Assembly: GCA_938005315.1 (NCBI GenBank)
Contig: CALLOB010000032.1
Location: 1-53,261, forward strand
Origin: an uncultured Phycisphaerae bacterium
GTDB taxonomy: Bacteria > Planctomycetota > Phycisphaerae > UBA1845 > PWPN01
Length of the DNA: 53,261 nucleotides
Direction of reading: 5' to 3'
Shown: positions 36,205 to 43,437 of the stretch, one piece after another
How the letters are laid out: every line of letters begins with the position of its first letter
How positions within the stretch are numbered: the first letter of the stretch is position 1
The notes under the pieces: generated by a model
Databases searched by the model: none
What the model saw: the letters and a program-made list of their open reading frames with translations, nothing else
Told to the model about the DNA's origin: nothing
Translations under genes and position numbers: made by a program

Positions 36205-37194
36205 TCAATGCCCCGCGTCGCCCAGCACCTGCCGGACGGCGGCGAGCACGGCCTCGTGCAGCCGGCCGTTGGTGGCGATCACGCCCCTGTTGGCCCGCAG
36301 GGTTCGTCCCAGCGAGAAGTCCAGCGGCCGGCCGGCGACGTCGGTCACCTCCCCACCGGCCTCACGGATCACGATCCAGCCGGCGGCGTGGTCCCAAATC
36401 TTCTCCTGGTAGTCATCGCGCGTCGGCAGCCGCAGATAGATCGACGCGTCGCCCCGGGCCACGACCGCGTACTTGCACTGGCTGTCGATGCGACATGGCG
36501 GCGCAGTCACGCCCAGCAGGGCGGCGATGCGGGCGGCGCGGCCGTGGGCCGAGTGGCCGGATTCGACCGACTCGCAGAATGAGGCCAGCGACGGATCGCC
36601 CACGTCGGCGGTGCGGATGCGGGTCTGGCCGCCGTCGAGCACCTGCATGAAGGCCCCGGTCCCGCGGGCGGCGGTGAACAGGCAGCCGGGCGGGCCGGCG
36701 GCTGCGCCCTGTTCCACCGGAAGGTCCGGGCAGCCCAGCGCGCCGACCACCGGCACGCCGTCCTCGATCAGGGCCAGGGCCACCGCATACTGCCGCCGCT
36801 GCAGGAAGCCCTTGGTGCCGTCGATCGGGTCGAGCGTCCAGAATCGCCCCGTCGGCCCGCCGGGATGGCCTCCGCGGTCGATGGCCGCCAGGACCTCGGT
36901 TTCCCCCAGGCCCGGCTCGACCGTGCGTACGACCTGGACGACCTGCGACCGGATGCGGTCGTCGGCGCGCAGGTCCTCGCTGTGTTCCTCGCCGACCAGT
37001 CCGTCCTGCGGGAAGGCCTCGGCCAGGGCATGGCTGATGACCGCCTGCACCGCGAAGTCGGCCACCGTCACCGGCGAGCGGTCGGCCTTGGCGAGGCTGT
37101 CGCGGGGCACCATCGACGCCTGCACCGCGCGGCACAGAGCGCAGGCCCGGGCCACCACCTGGGCCGCAAACGCCAGCTCCCGGGCATGACTCAC
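36205..37194 (-). CDS. 3'(2'),5'-bisphosphate nucleotidase, HAL2/inositol-monophosphatase family
   Basis: 329 residues, the HAL2/SAL1 size rather than the shorter CysQ. Mg2+/Li+-site motifs: VADFAVQAVI, GLVGEEHSEDL (EE pair), WTLDPIDGTKGFLQ (D-x-I-D-G-T, about 120-133) and KIWDHAAGWIVIREAGGEVTD (WDH). HAL2 enzymes remove the 3'-phosphate from pAp, and from PAPS, produced in sulfation and sulfate assimilation. It is preceded 18 bases upstream by a sugar isomerase gene on the same strand, so they are probably one operon, and converges with the M4 peptidase gene. The ATG at 37194 is the first in frame. Confidence 0.9.
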   Translation of the reverse strand: MSHARELAFAAQVVARACALCRAVQASMVPRDSLAKADRSPVTVADFAVQAVISHALAEAFPQDGLVGEEHSEDLRADDRIRSQVVQVVRTVEPGLGETEVLAAIDRGGHPGGPTGRFWTLDPIDGTKGFLQRRQYAVALALIEDGVPVVGALGCPDLPVEQGAAAGPPGCLFTAARGTGAFMQVLDGGQTRIRTADVGDPSLASFCESVESGHSAHGRAARIAALLGVTAPPCRIDSQCKYAVVARGDASIYLRLPTRDDYQEKIWDHAAGWIVIREAGGEVTDVAGRPLDFSLGRTLRANRGVIATNGRLHEAVLAAVRQVLGDAGH

Positions 37195-37212
37195 CGACGC
37201 AGCCCTCCCGCC

Positions 37213-38118
37213 TCAGCAGGCGGCCAACCGTTCCAGAAAGGCGATCTCCCGGCGGAGGACATCCAGGCGCTGATCCGCCGGAAAGCGGGCCAGGCACTCG
37301 TTTTCCAGGCACAGGTCGCCGGCGTAACCGGCCCGGCGAAGCAGGTCGGCGATCCGGCGGAAGTCGATGTCGCCCTCATCGACCGGGCAGGCGTGTCGGG
37401 CATACTCCCAGCCCATCGGACGCTGCGATTCCCGCCGGTCCGGGGGATAGGCGATGCTCTTGCAGTGGGTATGGCAGACCCGGCCGGCGAATTCCTCGCA
37501 CAGGCGGTAGACCTCCGACAGCGGGTGCCCGAACCAGTAGAAGTTGGCGGCGTCCAGGGTCAGTCCGATGCGGTCCGAAGCCACGCCGTCGAAGAAGGCC
37601 CGCAGAAAGTCGGCACGGTTGGTGGTGGTGACGTGGTTTTCGACCCCCAGCCGCACCGGCATGTTGCCGATGGCCTTCGCCAGGCGCCGGCCGGCATCGA
37701 TCGCCAGCGGCAGGAATTCATCCTGGCGATCGCGCAGTCGATGGGGCAGGAAGTCCACCCGGATCGCCGGCACGCCCAGCAGCACCGCGGCGTGCACCAC
37801 GTCGGAGACGAACTCGATCTCCTCCTCGAGCCGCTCGTCGAAGCGGTTGAGCAGGCAGAAGGCCGAAATCCGCAGGTCGTGCCGCCGCAGGTCCTCCTGC
37901 AGGACCAGCAGTTCGTGCATCTGGGCGATGGAGTACCGGCCGTCGGGCCTGAACAGCCCCGGGCAGCTCCGGTCGAAATCGACCACGGCCTCCACGGCGC
38001 GCACGCCCACGGCCCGCATCGCCGACCAGATATCCGCCGCCCCCACCTGTCCGAGATGCTCGTCGCGGCAGGCCACCGTCCACCCGGCCCCGCCAGCTTG
38101 GCGATTCTGCGTAGTCAA
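37213..38118 (-). CDS. Sugar phosphate isomerase/epimerase-type TIM barrel (cytoplasmic)
   Basis: About 301 residues from a TTG start at 38118, chosen because GGAAAG lies 6 bases upstream and the protein then begins like the family. The 58 residues further upstream in frame are Pro/Arg-rich. Barrel motifs: RISAFCLLNRFD, IRVDFLP, RLGVENHVTTTNR (metal Glu), GLTLDAANFYWFG (Asp) , HTHCKSIAYP (His) and LCLENE near the end (Glu). No signal peptide, unlike the isomerase at 20535-21476. Related enzymes interconvert keto-sugars or inososes. It is translationally close (18 bases) to the HAL2-type gene and sits after the GTPase operon's likely terminator. Confidence 0.83.
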   Translation of the reverse strand: MTTQNRQAGGAGWTVACRDEHLGQVGAADIWSAMRAVGVRAVEAVVDFDRSCPGLFRPDGRYSIAQMHELLVLQEDLRRHDLRISAFCLLNRFDERLEEEIEFVSDVVHAAVLLGVPAIRVDFLPHRLRDRQDEFLPLAIDAGRRLAKAIGNMPVRLGVENHVTTTNRADFLRAFFDGVASDRIGLTLDAANFYWFGHPLSEVYRLCEEFAGRVCHTHCKSIAYPPDRRESQRPMGWEYARHACPVDEGDIDFRRIADLLRRAGYAGDLCLENECLARFPADQRLDVLRREIAFLERLAAC

Positions 38119-38237
38119 AGTCTGCTTTCCGATGAACCGGGCCGACCGCCGGAGGGGCGGGGCCGGCGGCGGGCTCCGCGCCTCGGCCGCCTGCGGAAAC
38201 CACGGGCTTGTGTAAGGCCCGCAGCGGCGAAATGCAA

Positions 38238-38271
38238 GCCCGCCGCCACGGTACGGGCCGATGCGGCGGGC
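38238..38271 (-). terminator. Hairpin terminator of the GTPase/GAP1 operon
   Basis: A perfect 9-bp GCCCGCCGC/GCGGCGGGC stem (38238-38246 with 38263-38271), 16-base loop, 61 bases after the GAP1-like stop. In the minus-strand RNA it is followed by UUGCAUUU, a weak U-rich tail. Confidence 0.5.
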
Positions 38272-38331
38272 AGTATGTCCCACAGGCCGCACCGATCACG
38301 AGCGGGTCGGGCGTCGAAACGACCAGCCCGG

Positions 38332-39450
38332 TCAGGCCGGGGCCGCCGCCGTCCGGACGGCCTCGCCGACGGCCTGCCGCAGCGTCGCGGATCGGCGCAC
38401 GGCCGCCGAGACCAGCTGCCCGACCAGCCGCGATTCGACTTCATCCACCGGTTGATAACGCCCGTACTTGTCCACGAGCCGCTCAAGGTCGGCCTGGCCG
38501 GCCTCGACGATCCCGTCCATGTCGTGGCAGATCGTGGCGACGCGGTTCAAGTGCTCGTCACAGGCCTCGGCCTGGAGCTCCGAAGACAGCCGATACAACT
38601 CCTCGAACCGTCCCTGGCACCAGCGCCGGCGGACCAGGTCGAACCACGGACCGACAGGGGCCCGGCCGGCGTCGCGCCCGGTCCAGTCCAGCCACGGGGT
38701 GTCCCGGCCCTGCAGCGCGCGGCGGGCGTCAGTCGGATCCCCCTCCAGCCAGACCAGCTGCAGGGGGCGTGACGGGGAGTAGCGCAGCCCGACGGACACC
38801 TCCAGTCGGCGGCGGACGGGGGCGGGCAGGGCCATCATCACGGCCGACAACGTTTCCAGGGGAGAAGTCCCGCCGTGAGTCACGACCGCCTGGCCCGAGA
38901 GCAGGAACTCCGCGAGCCGGCAGAGGTTTTCGGCCTCGGCGGCCACGTCGGCGGCGATCCTGCCGGTCACCGGAGTGGCCCCGGGTGGTCCGTCGGTGGC
39001 AAGCACCAGTCGTTCCAGGCAGGGCGAGCACTTGAGCATGGGCTCGCCCACGGCCTCGCCGATCGCGGCATGCACGCGAACCGGGTCGTTGTCGAAGCGG
39101 GCGAACGCCTCGGCGTCCAGCAGGGCGATATGCGTGTAGACCCGCCAGCCGCCGCGGGCGGTGTGTTCGCGCCCGGCATGGCAGCAGTAGGCCACGCATC
39201 GCCGTCCGCTGGCCAGCCGGTAGCTCAGCAGCCCGACGGCCTCCTCGGCCGGCAGGCACAGGCTGTCGTGCGAGGGCGAACGGCGGGTGAGTTCGGTCCG
39301 TTCCTCGGCGCAGACTCCCGGGCTCATGGCCACCAGGCGATAGCCCTCGCCCATGGAGGAGCGCATCGAGGTGAAGATGGCCTGGTCGGCCTCGACCAGG
39401 CCGCCGGGGTCCGCGGCGCCCGGCGATGCTAGACCTGATCGATGATCCAT
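38332..39450 (-). CDS. GAP1-N2-like GTPase-associated protein
   Basis: 372 residues. The N-terminal part resembles the GAP1-N2 domain: QAIFTSMRSSMGEGYRLVA, SPGV, then LLSYRLASGRRCVAY, CCHAGRE, RGGWRVYTHIALLD and FARFDNDPVRVHAAI (about 22-130). The rest is mainly alpha-helical with a conserved-looking WLEGDPTDARRALQGRD (about 255). GAP1 proteins are named for constant genomic association with a TRAFAC-like GTPase in prokaryotic systems; their biochemistry is not established, as far as I know. The ATG at 39450 (SD GGAG) overlaps the GTPase gene by 22 bases, and the domain's first conserved residues would be lost at any later start. It is the last gene of a five-gene operon. The family call rests on recognisable motifs, not a search. 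Confidence 0.75.
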   Translation of the reverse strand: MDHRSGLASPGAADPGGLVEADQAIFTSMRSSMGEGYRLVAMSPGVCAEERTELTRRSPSHDSLCLPAEEAVGLLSYRLASGRRCVAYCCHAGREHTARGGWRVYTHIALLDAEAFARFDNDPVRVHAAIGEAVGEPMLKCSPCLERLVLATDGPPGATPVTGRIAADVAAEAENLCRLAEFLLSGQAVVTHGGTSPLETLSAVMMALPAPVRRRLEVSVGLRYSPSRPLQLVWLEGDPTDARRALQGRDTPWLDWTGRDAGRAPVGPWFDLVRRRWCQGRFEELYRLSSELQAEACDEHLNRVATICHDMDGIVEAGQADLERLVDKYGRYQPVDEVESRLVGQLVSAAVRRSATLRQAVGEAVRTAAAPA

Positions 39451-40325
39451 TGGAAGGGCTCCAGGATGCCGCGCAGGGCGGTATGCAGCGGGATCAGACT
39501 GACGAATTCCTGCCGGGCCGAGGTCCCGTAGGCCAGCGACCCGACGACACTGGCGGCGAAGAACTCCACGTTGGAGAACCGGCTGAGGCACAGGTTCCAG
39601 AGGCGGTTGAGGTTGGCCTCGGCGAACCGCCGCGGATCGTCGAAGGCCTCCGGGCAGTGGTCGGCCTTGCAGAGCACCACCGCCGTGGGGGTGTCGATCC
39701 GCTGGTCGCGGCGGGCGCCGCGCATGGAGTCGATGTAGCTGAGCATCTTCATGCCGAAGAAGTCCGGCTGGGGCGATCCGTTGGCCGCCAGGGCGGCGTC
39801 GATCAGCAGCAGCGAGCCGGCCGAACGGGTCAGCAGGTCGCGGATCACCCGGAAGGTCCTGGGCGAGGCCACTTCCGCGGCCAGGGACTCCCCGGCCATG
39901 TCGGGCATCACCAGGTCTACCCAGCGGTCGGCCGAACGCTGGTGCACCTGGTAGTAGGCCCACAGCCAGCGGTCGGCCTCCATGGGCGTCTTGGGCGGAA
40001 AGGCCCGCGCGGCCATGTGGCTGATGACCGTCTGCTGAAGGTCGATCGAATAGGCGCCCCTGGGGATGGCCTCGAAATCGCCGGCCCGCTGGCTGAGCAT
40101 GTCCAGCAGGAAGCCCAGGTAAACGGTCTTGCCCACGTTGCTTTCGCCGATGATGCTGACCAGCGCCGGGGGGGCCTCCTGGGCGCCGGCGTCATGCACC
40201 AGGGCCATCGGCGCCAGGCACTGACGGCACTGGGGCGCGTCGGGCCCGTTGGGCGTGCCGCAGATCATGCAGTTAACGGCCACGCCGATCCTGGCCTGCG
40301 GTACGGTCGCGTAGGTTTCTGACAC
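39429..40325 (-). CDS. Zinc-ribbon P-loop GTPase (TRAFAC-like, double-GTPase/GAP1-associated type)
   Basis: 298 residues. N-terminal zinc ribbon C19-x2-C22...C33-x2-C36. The GTPase core has Walker A GESNVGKT (60-67), switch-II DMAG (142-145) and a guanine-specificity motif CKAD (219-222) in place of NKxD. Between them lie VHQRSADRWVDLVMP and LLTRSAGSLLLIDAAL, typical strand patterns of TRAFAC GTPases. No membrane helix; presumably cytoplasmic. The GTG at 40325 has GGGAGG about 9 bases upstream. The next gene, a GAP1-N2-like protein, overlaps by 22 bases, strongly suggesting partners. The G1-G4 residues look intact, so it should bind and hydrolyse GTP. A catalytic Gln after DxxG is replaced by Glu/Ser, so activation by a partner is plausible. 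Confidence 0.85.
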   Translation of the reverse strand: MSETYATVPQARIGVAVNCMICGTPNGPDAPQCRQCLAPMALVHDAGAQEAPPALVSIIGESNVGKTVYLGFLLDMLSQRAGDFEAIPRGAYSIDLQQTVISHMAARAFPPKTPMEADRWLWAYYQVHQRSADRWVDLVMPDMAGESLAAEVASPRTFRVIRDLLTRSAGSLLLIDAALAANGSPQPDFFGMKMLSYIDSMRGARRDQRIDTPTAVVLCKADHCPEAFDDPRRFAEANLNRLWNLCLSRFSNVEFFAASVVGSLAYGTSARQEFVSLIPLHTALRGILEPFQWIIDQV

Positions 40326-40364
40326 GATCGATTCCCTCCCGCCGCGGGGCGCCCCGCGGCCGGC

Positions 40365-41375
40365 TCACCGTCCGCCGAGATCCATGGCGGCGCGGAATCC
40401 CACGTTGTGCGTCCGGGCCAGCGCCGCCAGCCCGGTACGGAAACAGCTGGTGGCCTGCGCGGGGAAGTAGGTGTCGAACGCCCCCCCGCGGATGCTCTTC
40501 ATCAGCATGTCGCCGACCACGGGGTTGCCCTCGGCATCGACGACCGAGAAGTCCGAGGCGGTCCACTCCCAGACGTTTCCGATCAGCTGCCGCACGCCGT
40601 TGGGCGCGGCCCCGCTTTCGTAGGCCGTGACCGGCACGGTCCGCCCCACGCCGGAGGCCCAGATGTTGCACTTGCCGGTGTCCAGCGCGTCGCCCCAGGG
40701 ATAGCGTCGCAGCGTGTTGGCCGAGCTGCGGATGCGCCAGCTGGCGGCCATCTGCCACTCGGCCTCGTCCGGCAGACGGAACCCGGCCCAGCGCACGTAG
40801 GCCTGGGCCTCGTAGAAGCACACTCCGACCACGGGGTGATCCGCAAGACGCCGGTCGTGGCGCCCCTCGCGCCAGTAGCGCGGGCCCGGCCGGCCGGTGA
40901 GATCCTTGAAGTCGATGATGTGCGGCCAGATGTCCTCCGGCCACAGATCGAGGTTCTGATAGCCACCGGCGTCCACGAAAAGCTGGAACTCCGCCTGGGT
41001 CACCGGGTCCAGGGCCAGGAGGAAGGACTGCACTTCCACGTCGGTTTCGGGGCAACCCGGATGGTCGTCCACGGTCTGCGGCAGGGAGGCGAAACCCTCC
41101 GGCACCAGCGCGAAGCGTTCGTCGATCGCGGCGGTGGCGGCCCGGCAGACCTCCTCGATGCCCGGCTGGGCGGCCCAGGCCTCGCGGTGAGCCAGCACAA
41201 TGCCGTAACGCCCCTGCTCCAGGAAAAGCCGCAGCGGATCGTCGGTCAGGACCACCGGCTCGGCAGGTTCATACGATTCGGGCACCTGCGGCCGGGGCGT
41301 CGGGCGGCGGCGCGGCGCGGCGGCCGGCGACCGCGAAGGTTCTTCGGTCTTTCGACGAAACAGGCTGATCGGCAT
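40365..41375 (-). CDS. Formylglycine-generating-enzyme (SUMF1/EgtB) fold protein in the GTPase operon
   Basis: 336 residues. A Pro/Arg-rich N-terminus (1-40) and a short helical segment precede an FGE-sulfatase/SUMF1 domain (about 88-335): TQAEFQLFVDAGGY, HPVVGVCFYEAQAYVRW (180-196), LPDEAEWQ (201-208), GNVWEWTAS (266-274), RGGAF (296-300) and NVGFRAA. Genuine FGE uses two cysteines shortly after the RGGxF motif; here only C311 is present and the first is missing, so sulfatase activation is unlikely. Other members of the fold act in binding or as sulfoxide synthases, and such domains recur in bacterial signalling and conflict operons. The ATG at 41375 has a GGGG-rich SD. Gaps are 31 bases from the coiled-coil gene and 39 to the GTPase gene. 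Confidence 0.85.
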   Translation of the reverse strand: MPISLFRRKTEEPSRSPAAAPRRRPTPRPQVPESYEPAEPVVLTDDPLRLFLEQGRYGIVLAHREAWAAQPGIEEVCRAATAAIDERFALVPEGFASLPQTVDDHPGCPETDVEVQSFLLALDPVTQAEFQLFVDAGGYQNLDLWPEDIWPHIIDFKDLTGRPGPRYWREGRHDRRLADHPVVGVCFYEAQAYVRWAGFRLPDEAEWQMAASWRIRSSANTLRRYPWGDALDTGKCNIWASGVGRTVPVTAYESGAAPNGVRQLIGNVWEWTASDFSVVDAEGNPVVGDMLMKSIRGGAFDTYFPAQATSCFRTGLAALARTHNVGFRAAMDLGGR

Positions 41376-41406
41376 GGTCCCATACCCCCTCGGCGATCGG
41401 CATCCC

Positions 41407-42465
41407 TCAGGATCCGATGGCCTTGCGACGCGCGTCGCGGCAGAGTTTCTGGAAACGTTCCACCGCCTCGCGGGCGTTCAGGTCCGCCGCGCTGGGCAGA
41501 CCCTTCGAGGCCGGCGGGCCGGCCGAAGGCGAGCCATAGTGCACCTTCAGCTCGTCCTCGCGGGCCGCGACGCGGTTCAACTCCTGTTCGAGCTGGGTCT
41601 GCAGGGCCGAGATGCTCTTCTGCGCCGCCTCGACCTCGGCCATCCGCGCGGTCCACTGGCTCTTGACGCCCGCCAGTTCCTCGTGCTCCCGGTCGAGCTG
41701 CTGCCGTTTGAGCTGCAGCCCCTCGGCCAGCTCGCGCAGCTCGGATTCGCGGGCCTCCAGTTCCCTGGTACGATCGCCCAGCCGGGTGCGCTCCTCGGCG
41801 AGGGCGTCCAGCTGCTTCTGCAGCTCGGCCTGCTGCCGGCCGAGGTCCTGCTCGGCCGTCGAAAGCCGGCCGCGCTTGGACTCCCAATCGGCTTTTTCCT
41901 TCTCGAACGCCGCCGATGCGTTCGACAGTTCTTTCTCGCGGGCCTGCAGAACCTCGCGCTCCGCGGCCAGGGCCTGGGTGCGGGTCCGCAGTTCGTCCTG
42001 CTGCTGCCCGAGCAGCGCTTCCTGCTCGCGAATGGCCTTCTCGCGGTCCTTCAGCGCCGCCTGCTGCTGCTCGATCTGTCGCCGCTGCTGTTCGATCTGC
42101 TCCCTGAGCGCCTCGAACTCCCGCCGTCCGGCGGCCAGGGCGGTCTCGGCTTCGGTCACTTCCTGAACCCGGCGGGCACAGTCGTCCTCGCGCTGCCTGA
42201 GATCCTCCTCGCGCTGTTCGAACTGCGCGCACAGCTCGCCCTGCCGGGCCTCGAGACGCTCCTGCTCCTCGCCGAGCCGGTCATAATGCTCCTGCAACGA
42301 CGTCCGGCAGGCCTCCAGGGCGGCCGCACGGGCGTCCAGCAGCTCGCGCAACGACTCCATCGAGGCCACTAGCCGGTGGCCGAGGTCCTCCAGTTCGCGA
42401 ATGTCGAAACCCTGCTGTGGATCCTGCAAGCTTTCCGCGTGATTCCTGGCGGCCATCACCTTCAT
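41407..42465 (-). CDS. Long coiled-coil protein of the GTPase operon
   Basis: 352 residues. Residues about 20-300 form almost continuous heptad-type coiled coil rich in Glu, Gln, Arg and Leu (for example REQIEQQRRQIEQQQAAL and RTRLGDRTRELEARESELR). The C-terminus is less helical (AGPPASKGLPSAADLNAREA) and ends in LCRDARRKAIGS. No catalytic motif or membrane segment is visible. The ATG at 42465 overlaps the upstream stop codon as ATGA, a clear sign of translational coupling; a second in-frame ATG at 42480 lies inside the upstream gene. A rod-like scaffold or SMC-like tether for the GTPase is a reasonable inference, but no function is established. Confidence 0.85.
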   Translation of the reverse strand: MKVMAARNHAESLQDPQQGFDIRELEDLGHRLVASMESLRELLDARAAALEACRTSLQEHYDRLGEEQERLEARQGELCAQFEQREEDLRQREDDCARRVQEVTEAETALAAGRREFEALREQIEQQRRQIEQQQAALKDREKAIREQEALLGQQQDELRTRTQALAAEREVLQAREKELSNASAAFEKEKADWESKRGRLSTAEQDLGRQQAELQKQLDALAEERTRLGDRTRELEARESELRELAEGLQLKRQQLDREHEELAGVKSQWTARMAEVEAAQKSISALQTQLEQELNRVAAREDELKVHYGSPSAGPPASKGLPSAADLNAREAVERFQKLCRDARRKAIGS

Positions 42466-43214
42466 CCCCGTTTCCACCATGACGACTTCTTTCTGGGTTC
42501 CTCGGTTTTCGGAGCCGGCGGGTTGGCCTGATACTCGGCCAGCAGCTCGGCCACGCTCTTTCCGTTGGGGTTCAGCCGGCGGCGCACACGAATGGCCTTG
42601 GCCACCTCGGGATCCACCGAAGCCAGCAGGGCCTCGTCGTTTCCGGCGACCGGGACCCGTCGCTCGGCGGCCGGCTCCGCGACCTTCTCCGCCGGCCTCG
42701 CCGGAGCGGACGTATCGGCCGTGGCCGCGGGCCGGGACTTCCGTGGGACTCCGGCCGGTACCGCCGCCGTCGCCGCGACGACGGGCGGATCCACCATATC
42801 TTCGACCGCCTGCGAATCGGTTCGGGCAGGCGTCGGCGGCACGATCTTTTCGATCGGCGCCCGATCGGCGGCCTGTGTCAAAGGAGCGTTCACCGTCTCC
42901 TCCACGACCGCCGGCTCAGGAGCCCCGGCCGTCGCCCCGGCCGCCGAAGCGTGCGACGCAGGCTCGGGCGCTTCGCCGCCTTCGTCCCGGCCGAACGCCG
43001 CCGCACGAGCGGCCAGTGCCGCCAGGGCCTCGTGGGCCCGGTTCATGCCGGCCAGCCACGCGTCCATGCGCGCGTCCAGTTCCGCAAAAGCCCGCTGGAT
43101 CGCTCCGTCGTCCGCCGGTATGGCTATCCGGTCCCCTGGCATCGACTCCCGTCCGCTCCGGCAGCCCGGGCCGGCCGCGTGATCGGCATCCGCGCCTTTC
43201 TCGCCGGACGACAT
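42462..43214 (-). CDS. Ala/Pro-rich protein of unknown function, first gene of the GTPase operon
   Basis: 250 residues. A helical part (about 30-75; IQRAFAELDARMDAWLAG and HEALAALAARAAAFG) is followed by about 110 residues of low-complexity Ala/Pro/Val/Glu sequence. A conserved-looking C-terminus follows: ALLASVDPEVAKAIRVRRRL, NPNGKSVAELLAEYQ and the tail KKSSWWKRG. No recognised domain. The ATG at 43214 (SD GAGGGG, 8 bases) was chosen over one at 43142 whose SD is too close. Its stop overlaps the start of the coiled-coil gene. The layout suggests an adaptor with two short folded ends. Low similarity to named families is expected. Confidence 0.75.
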   Translation of the reverse strand: MSSGEKGADADHAAGPGCRSGRESMPGDRIAIPADDGAIQRAFAELDARMDAWLAGMNRAHEALAALAARAAAFGRDEGGEAPEPASHASAAGATAGAPEPAVVEETVNAPLTQAADRAPIEKIVPPTPARTDSQAVEDMVDPPVVAATAAVPAGVPRKSRPAATADTSAPARPAEKVAEPAAERRVPVAGNDEALLASVDPEVAKAIRVRRRLNPNGKSVAELLAEYQANPPAPKTEEPRKKSSWWKRG

Positions 43215-43287
43215 GGCTGCGTCCCCTCGATCATGAAGGCGGACCGGGCCGAACAGGCCTCGGCGACCGCCTCCTGTGAACATGGGA

Positions 43288-43293
43288 AATATA
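43288..43293 (-). promoter_or_regulatory. Possible -10 box (TATATT) of the GTPase operon
   Basis: Minus-strand TATATT in a local AT-rich patch, about 70 bases before the ATG at 43214, with no good -35. A GCGCGAA tandem duplication (about 43306-43319) lies just upstream. Confidence 0.25.
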
Positions 43294-43400
43294 CGTTTCG
43301 GTCAAGCGCGAAGCGCGAATTGGAAGAATCTTTCGAGCGCCCGATAATTCGGCGACCTGCCGCGCCAGAACCTCGCACGGCACATGGGCCGTTCCCTCGC

Positions 43401-43426
43401 CGACGGACCATGCGACCTTATCGCCC
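43401..43426 (+). repeat. 26-base repeat, copy 2
   Basis: 24 of 26 identical to 12502-12527. It lies between the glycosidase stop (43438) and the first gene of the GTPase operon. Confidence 0.5.
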
Positions 43427-43437
43427 TTACCGCCCGA

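Noticed and set aside
40365-41375. Active sulfatase-modifying formylglycine-generating enzyme
   Set aside because: The catalytic cysteine pair is incomplete and no sulfatase is encoded nearby.
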